64,000 bases of DNA, taken from positions 4,746,254 through 4,810,253 of the forward strand of contig OY987239.1 of NCBI GenBank assembly GCA_963920705.1. Reading direction: 5' to 3'. Source of the DNA: Odiellus spinosus (Eukaryota; Arthropoda; Arachnida; Opiliones; Phalangiidae). The position numbers and the translations under genes are program-made. Below, one piece after another: positions 55,982-64,000 of this stretch (the stretch's first letter is position 1; each line of letters opens with the position of its first letter). The notes beneath the pieces were generated by a model. It was not told the origin of the DNA. It saw only the letters and a program-made list of their open reading frames with translations, and made no database searches.

Positions 55982-58900
55982 GTAAGCCAATTGTTGTTTC
56001 GCTGGTTTTTATAGCCCTTTGAAACATTAATCTCTATGTCTCAATCTGAAACAAAGGTTCTGGCCTTGTTATCCGTTGGCGGAGCTTTATGCGCGGCTAT
56101 TGTGGCTTTGATGTCAAAACCTAAAACCAAGTTAAAGGATATCTTTCATTCCTGGTTGGAAAACAACTGGATCAATTTTAGTCTCTTGTTTTTCGAAAGT
56201 GAGCTGATCTTTGTCTTCTAGGCCTGACATCAGTTCCGCTTATAGTTCTTAAATAGATAAATATATAAAAGGGAGGAGTCCTTTTTCGTAAGTTGAGCGT
56301 CTACGTCACCTGTGACGTTTCTTGTGCAGAAGCACGACGCCCGCAGTCAGAATGACAAAATTTTAAAGATCTCTAGTTTTACTCTCAAGCTTAACGCCTG
56401 CTTTCTTCGCGCCTGCGCTCTTTTTACATCCGGAACTCTAGAGGATGAGTGACGTCTACAGTGACGCGGCCGCTAAACTAACAAGTTGATCAAGCCGAAT
56501 TGAGCTTTTTATATATTTATCTATTGCCGTGATTTCGGAAATATGTAAATAAAATAAAGCGTTAATGTACGGATTCACGGTAATTAATCGGTATTCTCAA
56601 ACGACTTGTATTTTAATTTCTGTGATTTTAAATATAGAATTCCTCTTTCTAACAATAGACCAATTCGAAATTGAAGAAGAACTTGAAGGGCAGCGCGCCA
56701 TTGGGGTACTCTCTTTACCCGCCGATCTGATAAGAGATGTCGCTATCGTAGTTCCAATTCTATTCTAATATATGACGAGAGAGACAAACTAGGCGGTATG
56801 CCCTCCCCTCGCGGCTCGATACTCGACGCGTTTCCCTTTACAACGGGTGTAATACGTGGATAGGTACGAGAGCGAGAGATATAGTGAGGCGGAGGAACGC
56901 CATCTATCGTGATAATTCATCATTATATTTGTACCCCAATGGTCGTTGCCCCTGGAAGGTGGTTTATGAGTATGGATATTTCGAATTCATAAATTGAAAA
57001 TTCTTATATCTGACTAAAAAACCCTACACTCGTGATACTTTTTCATGATACTTTGACAATTTGACTATTCTTTGTTATGGCAAAGTGTAATGAAACATTA
57101 CATTAACATGATGACGCCAAGCACGAACAATGATTGAGAATTAAATCTTTTATCAATTTTTCCACTTAAAAAAATTATTTCATTTTCTAAATTTCGGTAA
57201 TTTCCCATAGCAAACCATAAATTACCATTAGCGTAGTAATTTAAAGCTTAGCTACCAGATTAAATTACCGATTTAGAACGCTAGTCACGCTCAGGGGATT
57301 TTAAATAGGTATCCGTCAATAACAATTTTTTTGATTTGGACAATTAATTTTTAAAGGTAGTGAAAGACTACCAACGTGTTGGAGGGCCAGGATGGTGTTG
57401 ACCACTTGGCTTTTGACCGCTCTGTTGATCACTATCGAAGTGGGCAGCTACCTTAAGTCTAGTTTCACTGTCACTTCCTACGACCTCATCGACCGATACG
57501 AGGACGCCCTCAAGTATCATGGTGTTACTTTTGAAATGTTGAAGAACAGTCCTGCTCAGTCAGTTTATAGATTTTTTGAGGTAAGTATATATGGCAAAAT
57601 GAGTCTTTTCTCGAGAAATTATGATAGCAATTTGGGTTCATCTATTTTCGTTTAGATTATTTTTTTATTGGTTTATAAATATATTTCAAACAAGAATGAT
57701 TTGGCCAATAGACGAATTCGAAATTAAAGAGGAACTTTACGCGCCAACATTTTAAGAGATTTCGCTATCGTAGTTCCCATTCTGATCCTATTCTGTTTGG
57801 CTAAGCTATTACAAGAGAGAAAAACCAGGCAGTAACGCCTCCCCTCGCGCTTCCCAAAGCAACGGGTGTAATACGTGGACAGGTATGAGAGCGAGAAACA
57901 GAGTGAGGCGCAGGCGCGCCATCTATTCTTATGATTCATCATTATATTTGTACCCAATGGCCTTAGCCCCCGGATCGGTTTGTTGCCATTTCGCCCAAAT
58001 ATTTCACCCAAAATTATCTATTCCCATTTCGCCAAATCCTACTTCACCCAAACGTATTATCATTTGGCCCAAAATTATCGATTCCCAATTCGCCCAAACC
58101 AAAATTTCCTTGTCCCAATTCGCCCAATCGTTTTATCAGTTAGTAAAGAATTATCTATTCCCATTTCGCTCAACCTAAAATTCCTTTTCCCGTTTCGCCT
58201 AAAATTGTTAGGTTAGGTTAGGTTACCAAAACTTATAAATTAAATTGTTCTTTATATTGGGTAGGGTTAGGTTGGGTTTTGGTTGGGTTTGGTTAGGTTA
58301 GGTTACCAAAATTAATAAAGAAAATAGTTCTTAAGATTGAGTTGGGTTATGTTGGCTTGGGTTAGGTTAGGTTAGGTTACCAAAACTAATAAAGAAAATT
58401 GTTCTATAGATTGGGTTGGGTTATAGTTGGTTGGGTTAGATTACCAAAATTAATGAAGTAAATTGTTTAGTTAAATCGAGAAGTGCGTGTAGAAATAATT
58501 AAACAGGACGAAGGAACCGATCAAGAGGATTTTGTTCGCATATGCCTTGGGTGTGGATTGGGCGAAATAAGAATTTGGCAAAAATGGAATTATGCGAAAT
58601 GTGATTTGGCGAAATGGGAATTAGGGGAAATGGGATTGGACGAAATAGGATTGGGCCTAATATATTGGGCTGATTGGGAATTGGGCCAAATGTTTTGGGC
58701 GAATCGGGGTAGAACCATAGACATATGAAAAATAAGCTAGACCCACTGCCACGTCAAACAGAGGTGGCTGCCATTTGAGGGACAATCCGTTTTCCGTGCC
58801 ATCTGACGGGCGAGAACTGAATTATTTAATTCACTTTCGCCCCCATATGAGCAACCCCCTTCATGTGTATGCTCGCGCCATCTGATGCTACGAATAAAAA

Positions 58901-61900
58901 CTAAAATATGGCGAACACGTATTTCGTCTGCTATAAAAGCCGAGAGTAACTTGTAACGGAAGCAACGTTATTTTAGATTCCTGATTCCTTTTATTATTGT
59001 TATAATTAATATTATTAGGATGCTACTTGTTAGTTTTAGTAAAAGAAGATTTATGTACCGGCGTTGAAAAGAATCCACAAAATAAATTACAAGGAAGCGG
59101 AATTGTTAAGGTATTTAACAGGCTTTATTTCCCTTCAAACAAAAGTAATTTTGATAGTTATGTCTAAAGGCTTGCTTTTTTAATTGTAGGTTCTTATCTT
59201 TGGCTATTTTGTGAAGTCGAACCTTTGCGTACAAATTAATAATGTTTTTCAGTAATCTATTACGATGGTGTTCGATACCAACTTCAAAATCGAACATGTG
59301 CTCTTGAAGCTCGCTAACTACATTTGCATTTACCAACTTTCGCATAACAGCAATTTCAATGGATAGTGAAATTTTTTTTGATTTCATATCAACAGAAACG
59401 TTTTGCCGAATGTATGACTCTGTCAAAGCGCAGATTTGTAAAACACTTTTTGATGGCTGTTGTAATCCTCAATTAAGGATTAAATAAATTCTATGTCCCA
59501 TTGGATTCGCTGGATTTGGGAAACTGGGATCCAAATATTCTGTATCCAAATTTGCTCCCATTGTTTTGGCCATAGTTAAATTGATGCTTAAGCCGTCGCT
59601 AACCAAAGGCACGCACTTAACTCCAGTGGCGTTGATCCTGGCTAAACATTCTTTCACAAGCTGCGTCAAGAGCCGCCCGGTGTACCATGAAGAAAGAAAT
59701 ACCCAAGAGGTATTTTCCAACTACAGTTGATAGCTACTAACATAAATACCAAAGTCCTGTGACGCAACAGTTTGGCTATCTCGGCTGTTATTGGAAACCA
59801 TGCCATAGTCAACGAAGCCGGAGAAGTATTCCCCGCACCATCCCTCCAACTCTAAGACAACTGGTACAGGGCTTTTCTTGGCTTGCTCTTTAAGGAACTA
59901 GAAACTCTGATTCATAAATCGACGTTCACCATTTATCCTGCTTGACCATTCTCTAAGCGTGTTTTCATGAGGCAAAGTAAAATGCTGCCTTAGATATTCG
60001 TACACCTTTGGTGCGTAAAAATAGTGTTAAAGCAAATTGCTTTAGCTCTTCAGTGTAAGCCTTATTTTTCTGGTTTTTAATTCCCAATTCCTTCAATTGC
60101 CCAAATAGTTCTTTTGCCGTAGAAGTGAAGTTTTCAATGATAGAGATGGCATGTTCTTCGAGAAGAAAGTTTTGGTTCCTTAGGCCGTTTAAAAGATTTT
60201 TCAAATTGTTTAAATTTAAATCCCCCTCAGGATTAAAGTTTGCCTACGTGACATTCCACATTTTCTTTTTCACTCTCTATCAGTTTATCTTCGTTGCCAG
60301 TTAACTCTGCATGAACACTGGATGAAGGTGATGGTTTGCTTTTCCCGTATGTTTTCTGAAATATCCTTAAGTTTTTGAGCTTTGTTATTATTTCAAGACT
60401 ACAAAAGTTTACCTACACTAGACGATGAAAATTGGCTTGGTTGTTCCTCTGCTACACAAATTACTTGAATCCCTTTCAAATTCTGATTATAATAAACGAA
60501 AACTTCATCGGCTTTACGTTATTTTTGCACAATCAACCACTTAATTTTAGTTATTAACCTTTGTTGGAACAATATTATCTCTAAGATAGTGTTTTCCGTT
60601 TTGAACATAAATTTCTTCCTCCTGGAAATGTACACTACGCACTGAATCATATGAAGATGGATTCCAATTGTCTCGATCTACCACAGCTATCCATTTTCTT
60701 AGCAACTCACTATTGCCCAGAAGAAATCTTAATAATAAAAATGCACCTCGGTTATTGTACATTATGACTATATTAAAATGTTTTTTTATACCTATGAAAT
60801 GAACACTTTTGTTCCTTCCCGACTCTCTTATTGCGTTTACATTGCAAAAAGCACAACTTTTAACCATTTTTAGTCTTCTATTATTTCGCCTTTACCCAAG
60901 CTCTCAAACCTCAAAAAGTTGCTTAATCATTTTGTAATTTCCCGCGCTTTTGCTTTTACTCAAATAGCCTATTAGCATCTTTAGGTTTCCCGCGCTTTCA
61001 TAAACGAGAATTCATCCCTTCAAATTTCCCGCGGTTTTTCTCTTTTAAAGTGTCTGATCCTTCTTGACTAGATGGCGCTAAATACATAATGTCCCTCAAA
61101 TGGCAGCCTTCGGTTCCCGACGTTTTCCCCCCCGGTTGGCCATGAGGGTAGTGGATCTAGCTTATTTTTCATATCTATGGGTAGAACCCCTGGATCAGTT
61201 GGTTTATGAGTATGGCAATTTCGAATTCGTCAATACTTTTTGAGATGAGAAAATATATTTTGGCCAAAAAAATTCTTTTTAACCAATGATTAGGCGCTAA
61301 TAATACAAGAAAATACATGCAGATAGGTAAAACTTCACAAAATGTGTGGATGCATATAAGTAATGTTTTATATGGCATATTATCGATTCCTGATAATGCA
61401 CTGAGCCGTGATGGACCAAAACAACTTCTATTGGTCACACCAACGTATCTGAAGAATATTATTCGATATGAATATAATGAAATCCGTCAGAGTGGCAGAC
61501 TTTTTTACTTGGGACAATCCCCTGAGGATGTCAGCGTTTATTATTTGGTAATTGACAGCGTACGAAAAAACCTTTTCCTCACGGAACAACTTCTGAAAAG
61601 GTAACGTCAAATTGTGCGTGCATATGCTTAGAAAACCCATAAATATTGCTAGGACTCGGATATCCATTATCTTCTGTTTTCAGATATTTTATTTTCGGAT
61701 AAACTGCTTGTGACTAAAAATGAAATTCGTATAATTGTTAAATGTACAAGGTTTACCCGAAGATAAGCGTTTGGCGCTTTATCTACGAACAAATTACTCG
61801 TTTTCAAACGTATAACAATGGATAAGAAAATTCACGTTTCCAGAATCAGTCTAAAATATAAGAAAAATATTACAAAATGACTTTTAATTCGAAAAATATA

Positions 61901-62507
61901 AATAAAACAACGAATCTAAGATTTTAAATCACTTTTTTATTCGTTATTTTTCAAGAAAATAATTTTGATGTTTTTTATCCGAACGTATAACGCGGATAAT
62001 ATTCTAAGATAAGGCCATTTTCGGATAAAAACGGATACGGATTACGTTTTTTTATTTATCTTGGAATAAGTTAACTCGAATTAAAAATAGCCCAATTTTA
62101 ATCAAACAGATAATATACATCAGACTTTATTCAATTAATAGAAATTATTCGAATTCTGAGCTCCACTTGAGATTCCATTCAGATTTGTAGGAATTTAGAG
62201 ATTTTGGTCGGCGTTATTAAAAAAATATACTTTGTTTAGCGCACTCATTCAAATGGAGACTAATTTCTGGGCCTACGAGGATTTCGATGGTGATTGCATG
62301 CTAGAAAGCATTTTGTGGAAGATACCAACCGAAGAAGGAACCGAGCTTTATTTTGATGACTGTATCGTCGTCTTCAACATCTGGTTGATAGGAATAGCCA
62401 TCTCATGCGCCATTTTCTTGCTCGAAGTCTGCGCTTATTTGATGCTGCGGCGAAACAACAGAAAAATAACTTCTAAAATCTCGGAACAAATCCAATTTCC
62501 TCACTGA
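55814..62507 (+). CDS. ionotropic receptor (IR-like) gene 2 or young pseudogene, 5' incomplete
   Basis: Five coding blocks join without a phase conflict: 55814-55981 (S1/pre-M1), 56015-56198 (PFETL, M1 and pore), 57357-57580 (M2 and start of S2), 61323-61600 (S2) and 62240-62507 (end of S2, last transmembrane segment, stop). Junction phases are 0, 1, 0 and 2. Order and phases match IR gene 1 where both are visible. The last block has FNIWLIGIAISCAIFLLEVCAYLML, like the final TM of the family, then a basic tail. The first intron is only 33 nt (55982-56014). If it is not spliced, TAG at 56012 ends the protein and the gene is dead. The 3.7-kb third intron contains a duplicated segment, a word-array foldback and a P-element. 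A chemosensory membrane receptor is expected; the ligand is unknown. Confidence 0.7.
56015..56198 (+). CDS. IR gene 2, M1/pore exon
   Basis: Starts PFETLISM; a PF pair shortly before M1 is common in the family. It continues VLALLSVGGALCAAIVALM (M1) and WINFSLLFFE (pore region), and ends one base into a codon before GTGAGC. The acceptor is GGTTTTTATAG. Confidence 0.66.
56252..56525. mobile_element. 274-bp MITE with 19-bp perfect TIRs
   Basis: AATAGATAAATATATAAAA at 56252-56270 is perfectly complemented at 56507-56525. An inner GCGTCTACGTCACC / GTGACGTCTAC region is also partly inverted. It lies in the second intron of IR gene 2 and no second copy is seen in the window. Confidence 0.75.
56660..56990. 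repeat. duplicated intronic segment, copy 1
   Basis: Shares with 57708-57985 the strings CAATTCGAAATT, CGCTATCGTAGTTCC, GGGTGTAATACGTGGA and CATCATTATATTTGTACCC, and ends GGTTTATGAGTATGG. The two copies bracket the M2 exon of IR gene 2. A fairly long open frame (LPADLIRDVAIVVPILF) in copy 1 is broken in copy 2, and I do not recognise it. Confidence 0.75.
57357..57580 (+). CDS. IR gene 2, M2 exon
   Basis: Acceptor TTTTTAAAG|GT supplies two bases to complete the split codon (Ser). Then ERLPTCWRARMVLTTWLLTA and ITIEVGSYLKSSFTV, matching the W-x-L ... Y-x-x-x-L-x-S-x-L-T-V pattern of the family, then YDLIDRYEDAL. It ends RFFE|GTAAGT in phase 0. Confidence 0.7.
57708..57985. repeat. duplicated intronic segment, copy 2
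   Basis: Partner of 56660-56990. Its right part is displaced: after CCCCCGGATCGGTT the word-array element begins, and the remainder (CCCCTGGATCAGTTGGTTTA) resumes at 61188. The repeated CC(C/T)GGATC(G/A)GTT at both edges looks like the target duplication of the array element. Confidence 0.72.
57986..58707. mobile_element. word-array foldback 4 (CCCAATTCGCCC vocabulary) with telomere-like core
   Basis: The left flank (to about 58205) is made of phrases such as CCATTTCGCCCAAA, CCCAAAATTATCTATTCCC and CCCAATTCGCCCAA. The right flank (about 58545-58707) uses the complements: TTGGGCGAAATAAG, TTTGGCGAAATGGGAATT, ATTGGGCCAAATG and TTTTGGGCGAA. The core (58205-58470) has four imperfect units built on GGTTAGGTTAGGTTACCAAA followed by CTAATAAAGAAAATTGTTC. 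It inserted into the duplicated segment of the IR intron and was later hit by the P-element within its right edge. No coding capacity. Confidence 0.75.
58207..58440. repeat. telomere-like GGTTAGG runs in four imperfect units
   Basis: Runs of GTTAGG with GGGTT variants recur about every 80 bp, each followed by TTACCAAAA. They occupy the centre of word-array foldback 4. Confidence 0.85.
58708..58715. repeat. P-element target-site duplication, left
   Basis: GGTAGAAC, identical to 61180-61187. Eight-base duplications are diagnostic of the P-element superfamily. Confidence 0.85.
58716..61179 (-). mobile_element. P-element-like DNA transposon, 2.46 kb
   Basis: Termini CATAGACATATGAAAAATAA and, as complement of the right end, CATAGATATGAAAAATAAGC pair over about 33 bp, continuing with CTAGACCCACT / CTAGATCCACT. 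A second inverted pair lies inside (GGCTGCCATTTGAGGGACA against TGTCCCTCAAATGGCAGCC). The target duplication GGTAGAAC is perfect, so insertion is fairly recent. The transposase gene is on - and broken. Confidence 0.9.
59115..60867 (-). pseudogene. P-element transposase (THAP domain plus RNase H-like core), broken
   Basis: At 60867 MVKSCAFCN begins a THAP zinc finger (C-x2-C), and RKWIAVVDRDNWNPS with a downstream SVHF gives the AVPTF-side half. The usual Cys before SxHF is Arg (VRSVHF), so a zinc ligand is lost. An in-frame segment (about 60704-60788) with GT and CAATAG ends looks like a short intron. Further down, KAYTEELKQFALTL at 60065 runs out of frame; the next frame continues YEYLRQHFTLPHENTLREW. 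Then GFVDYG near 59815, WKIPLGYFF near 59715, a second frameshift near 59690, LVKECLARINATGVKCVPLVSDG (catalytic-core Asp region) and a Leu-rich C-terminal part to 59115. At least two frameshifts and stops make it inactive. Confidence 0.88.
61180..61187. repeat. P-element target-site duplication, right
   Basis: GGTAGAAC, partner of 58708-58715, with no mismatch. Confidence 0.85.
61323..61600 (+). CDS. IR gene 2, S2 ligand-binding exon
   Basis: Acceptor AATACATGCAG, phase 0 entry. It encodes IGKTSQNVWMHISN, YGILSIPD, LFYLGQSPEDVSVYYLVID and ends LTEQLLK plus two bases before GTAACG. Length and position fit the S2 lobe. It is unbroken. Confidence 0.62.
61652..62162 (-). mobile_element. TA-MITE, reverse, in the last intron of IR gene 2
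   Basis: GGACTCGGATATCCATTATC at the left and GAATTCTGAGCTC at the right, with the full reverse family order between. It lies entirely within the 61601-62239 intron. Confidence 0.82.
62240..62507 (+). CDS. IR gene 2, terminal exon
   Basis: Acceptor TACTTTGTTTAG. The first base completes the split Ser codon. It encodes the end of S2 (FWAYEDFDGDCMLESILW) and the final transmembrane segment (WLIGIAISCAIFLLEVCAYL), then LRRNNRK and a short tail to TGA at 62505-62507. A Phe/Leu-Leu-Glu at the end of the last TM is typical of the family. Confidence 0.68.
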
Positions 62508-62909
62508 AATCTCCAATATTGCGACAAAATACTCCAATTCAACAAAACTAAGTGAGTAAATTACTTTGGGATGGCTGGGTGAAGTTCGTCTTCATTCAAT
62601 CTCTGAGTAAATCAAAGAGACGTAAGGTAGCCTACAAACAAAGAGTGGTACAATCGGTGTTGTCTTTGTTTTCTTCAGGTCATTGCCTTCTCTAATACTA
62701 TCCGTAGGAAAAAAAGGCGGGAAATTCAAATGTAGGGGGAAAATTCAAAACTATATATGAACGCTAGGTAAAAAATCGAGAATACACTTTTGTGTAAATT
62801 AATTAGGATATATTTTAATTGTCAAATGTTTAAAAAGTGATTATAAAATATATTTAAAACAATTTCAAAATCAAATCATGAACTTAAATCAAGATCTCTA
62901 TAACATCAT
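62508..62909. other. no recognisable feature
   Basis: Downstream of IR gene 2. No polyadenylation signal can be assigned with certainty. Confidence 0.3.
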
Positions 62910-63114
62910 CTAGATGTCGATAGAAGCTTTACGATCATACTTCGATCTAATTGGCTCTTGAGAACGCGAGACTCGCAATTGGCTATTAATTACGTAATCC
63001 CCAGACAGATTCCCCAGGAAAGTGACATCTGTCTCGGACAACTTGTAATTGAAAATGACCAAAACAAGATGGTGAAGCCCATAAATAGCTATAGACCCCG
63101 ACATTGTAAAATAG
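62910..63114 (-). CDS. possible exon of an unidentified membrane protein
   Basis: After an acceptor-like TTCCTTTCAG (about 63115-63124 on -) the frame reads YFTMSGSIAIYGLHHLVLV and IFNYKLSETDVTFLGNLSGDY, then GTAATT. The first part is hydrophobic. The frame stays open to TAG at 62910. I do not recognise the family and it may be chance. Confidence 0.25.
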
Positions 63115-63302
63115 GCTGAAAGGAATGATGCTATAGCTTTAAAATATTCGAATGGCGTCTCGACATTCCTTTAAACACAAATTTGCGGAAATTTCTCGAG
63201 CCGACTATATGATCGTGAAAGTTTTTTTATGTAATATATTGGAAAGACGTACATTCGAATATCCCCGCTTGTGAATTAATTCGCAGTTATTGCAAACTCA
63301 AA

Positions 63303-63500
63303 TCAGGCTTTTCAAGTCAGACTTTTGAAATCAGGCTTTTGGAATCAGACTTTTGGAATTAGGCTTTTGAAACCAGGCTTTTGAAACCAGGTTTTTCAAG
63401 TCAGGTTTTTCAAGTCAGGTTTTTCAAGTCAGGTTTTTCAAGTCAGGTTTTTCAAGTCAGGTTTTTCAAACCATGTTTTCAAACCATGTTTTTCAAATCA
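63303..63500. repeat. 14-bp minisatellite
   Basis: Unit AGGTTTTTCAAGTC repeated, with a variable left half (AGGCTTTTGAAATC, AGACTTTTGGAAT) and a right edge of CATGTTTTTCAAAC. Uniform in the middle and degenerate outward. The open frame through it is a by-product. Confidence 0.9.
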
Positions 63501-64000
63501 TGCTTTTCATTACTGACATATTCGAACATAACACGCATAAGCTCCCTTATTAATATTTCGTTCGCGACGACATGTTTGTTGTTTTGGAGTTTTAATTACT
63601 GATGGACTAGAACCGAAACATTCATAAGCTACCTTTTAATCTCGTTCGCGACGACCCCTTATTAACGACGAATTATTTTCAGTATTGTATATCTATGAAG
63701 ATATGCGGTTTTTCTCTTATATTAAACCAATAAACTGTGGTAACGTCCGGGAATCGATCGTAAAAGTTATGTAGCATAAAGCGCGGTTTTTTGGGAGGGA
63801 GACCACCTGGAGAAAAATCATTTAAATACCAGAATATATTTAAAACTTGGCCCGGACATTTATTTATTTATTTATTTATTTACATCGTAACGTCTGGTGG
63901 ATAAAAGACGAATGTTTTTTCAATCCGATGACATTTTTCGTCTTCTTGCACAACGCCGACGAAGATGCCGCAATGAATACAGTACCTAGACCCTACTAGG
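63501..64000. other. unassigned stretch with short direct repeats
   Basis: CATAAGCTCCCTTATTAAT followed by CGTTCGCGACGAC near 63536 recurs as CATAAGCTACCTTTTAAT and CGTTCGCGACGAC near 63622. A (TTTA) run of about six units lies at 63868-63892. No gene recognised. Confidence 0.4.

Noticed and set aside
56565..56768. Open frame with LPADLIRDVAIVVPILF in the duplicated intronic segment.
   Set aside because: The paralogous copy at 57708 has stops and frame changes in the same stretch and the sequence matches no family I know, so it is treated as a repeat.
58207..58440. Telomere or subtelomere boundary because of GGTTAGG repeats.
   Set aside because: Runs are short, imperfect and in one orientation, and lie inside a foldback within a gene intron.

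Overview
The window reads as intergenic and intronic DNA of an arthropod, most likely an insect or other hexapod. The evidence is AT-rich composition, GT-AG split exons, interstitial TTAGG-type telomere-like repeats, divergent ionotropic-receptor exons, a P-element-like transposon and a LINE whose ORF1 has a PHD-like finger and an FP_C-like C-terminus. There is no bacterial gene organisation. Host coding sequence is only a few percent of the window. The rest is repeats, many of them foldback (inverted-repeat) elements. A 200-base run of N lies at 1803-2002.

Host genes. (1) An ionotropic-receptor-like (IR) gene on + at about 346-1685 has S1, pre-M1, M1/pore and M2 exons and runs off toward the gap. 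(2) A paralogous IR gene or young pseudogene on + at 55814-62507 has five coding blocks that join in matching phases. It carries either a 33-nt intron or an in-frame TAG. Its introns hold a P-element, a word-array foldback and MITEs. (3) A divergent homeobox gene has its last exon on - at 34763-35593, starting inside the recognition helix. (4) A cys-loop ligand-gated channel fragment lies on - at 30222-30479. (5) A possible first coding exon lies on + at 38562-38603.

Mobile elements. A near-intact LINE (45781-50220) has an intact ORF1 and an ORF2 with a single frameshift. A P-element (58716-61179) has TIRs, a perfect 8-bp target duplication and a decayed THAP/transposase gene. A large foldback (41768-43340, arms of about 580 bp) encloses a SWIM zinc-finger remnant. 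A TA-flanked MITE family with GAGCTCGGA termini has about 17 copies or fragments. Three further recurrent families are called B, C and D here. Two related foldbacks of about 1.05 kb lie at 50569-51622 and 53690-54765. A composite element carrying a 28-bp tandem array occurs twice (25061-26124 and 40483-41667).

Tandem repeats. The largest is a 23-bp minisatellite of about 4.4 kb (8040-12466) with a higher-order period of 2249 bp and a sharp switch to a 24-bp array. Others lie at 29337-29920, 36768-37675 and 63303-63500.

The most unusual signal is a class called word-array foldbacks here (23084-23866, 39271-39793, 57986-58707, possibly 13256-13893). Each is a large inverted repeat whose arms are built from many permutations of one short locus-specific phrase. 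In the three clear cases the arms surround a core with GGTTAGG telomere-like repeats. The phrases differ completely between loci while the architecture is shared.
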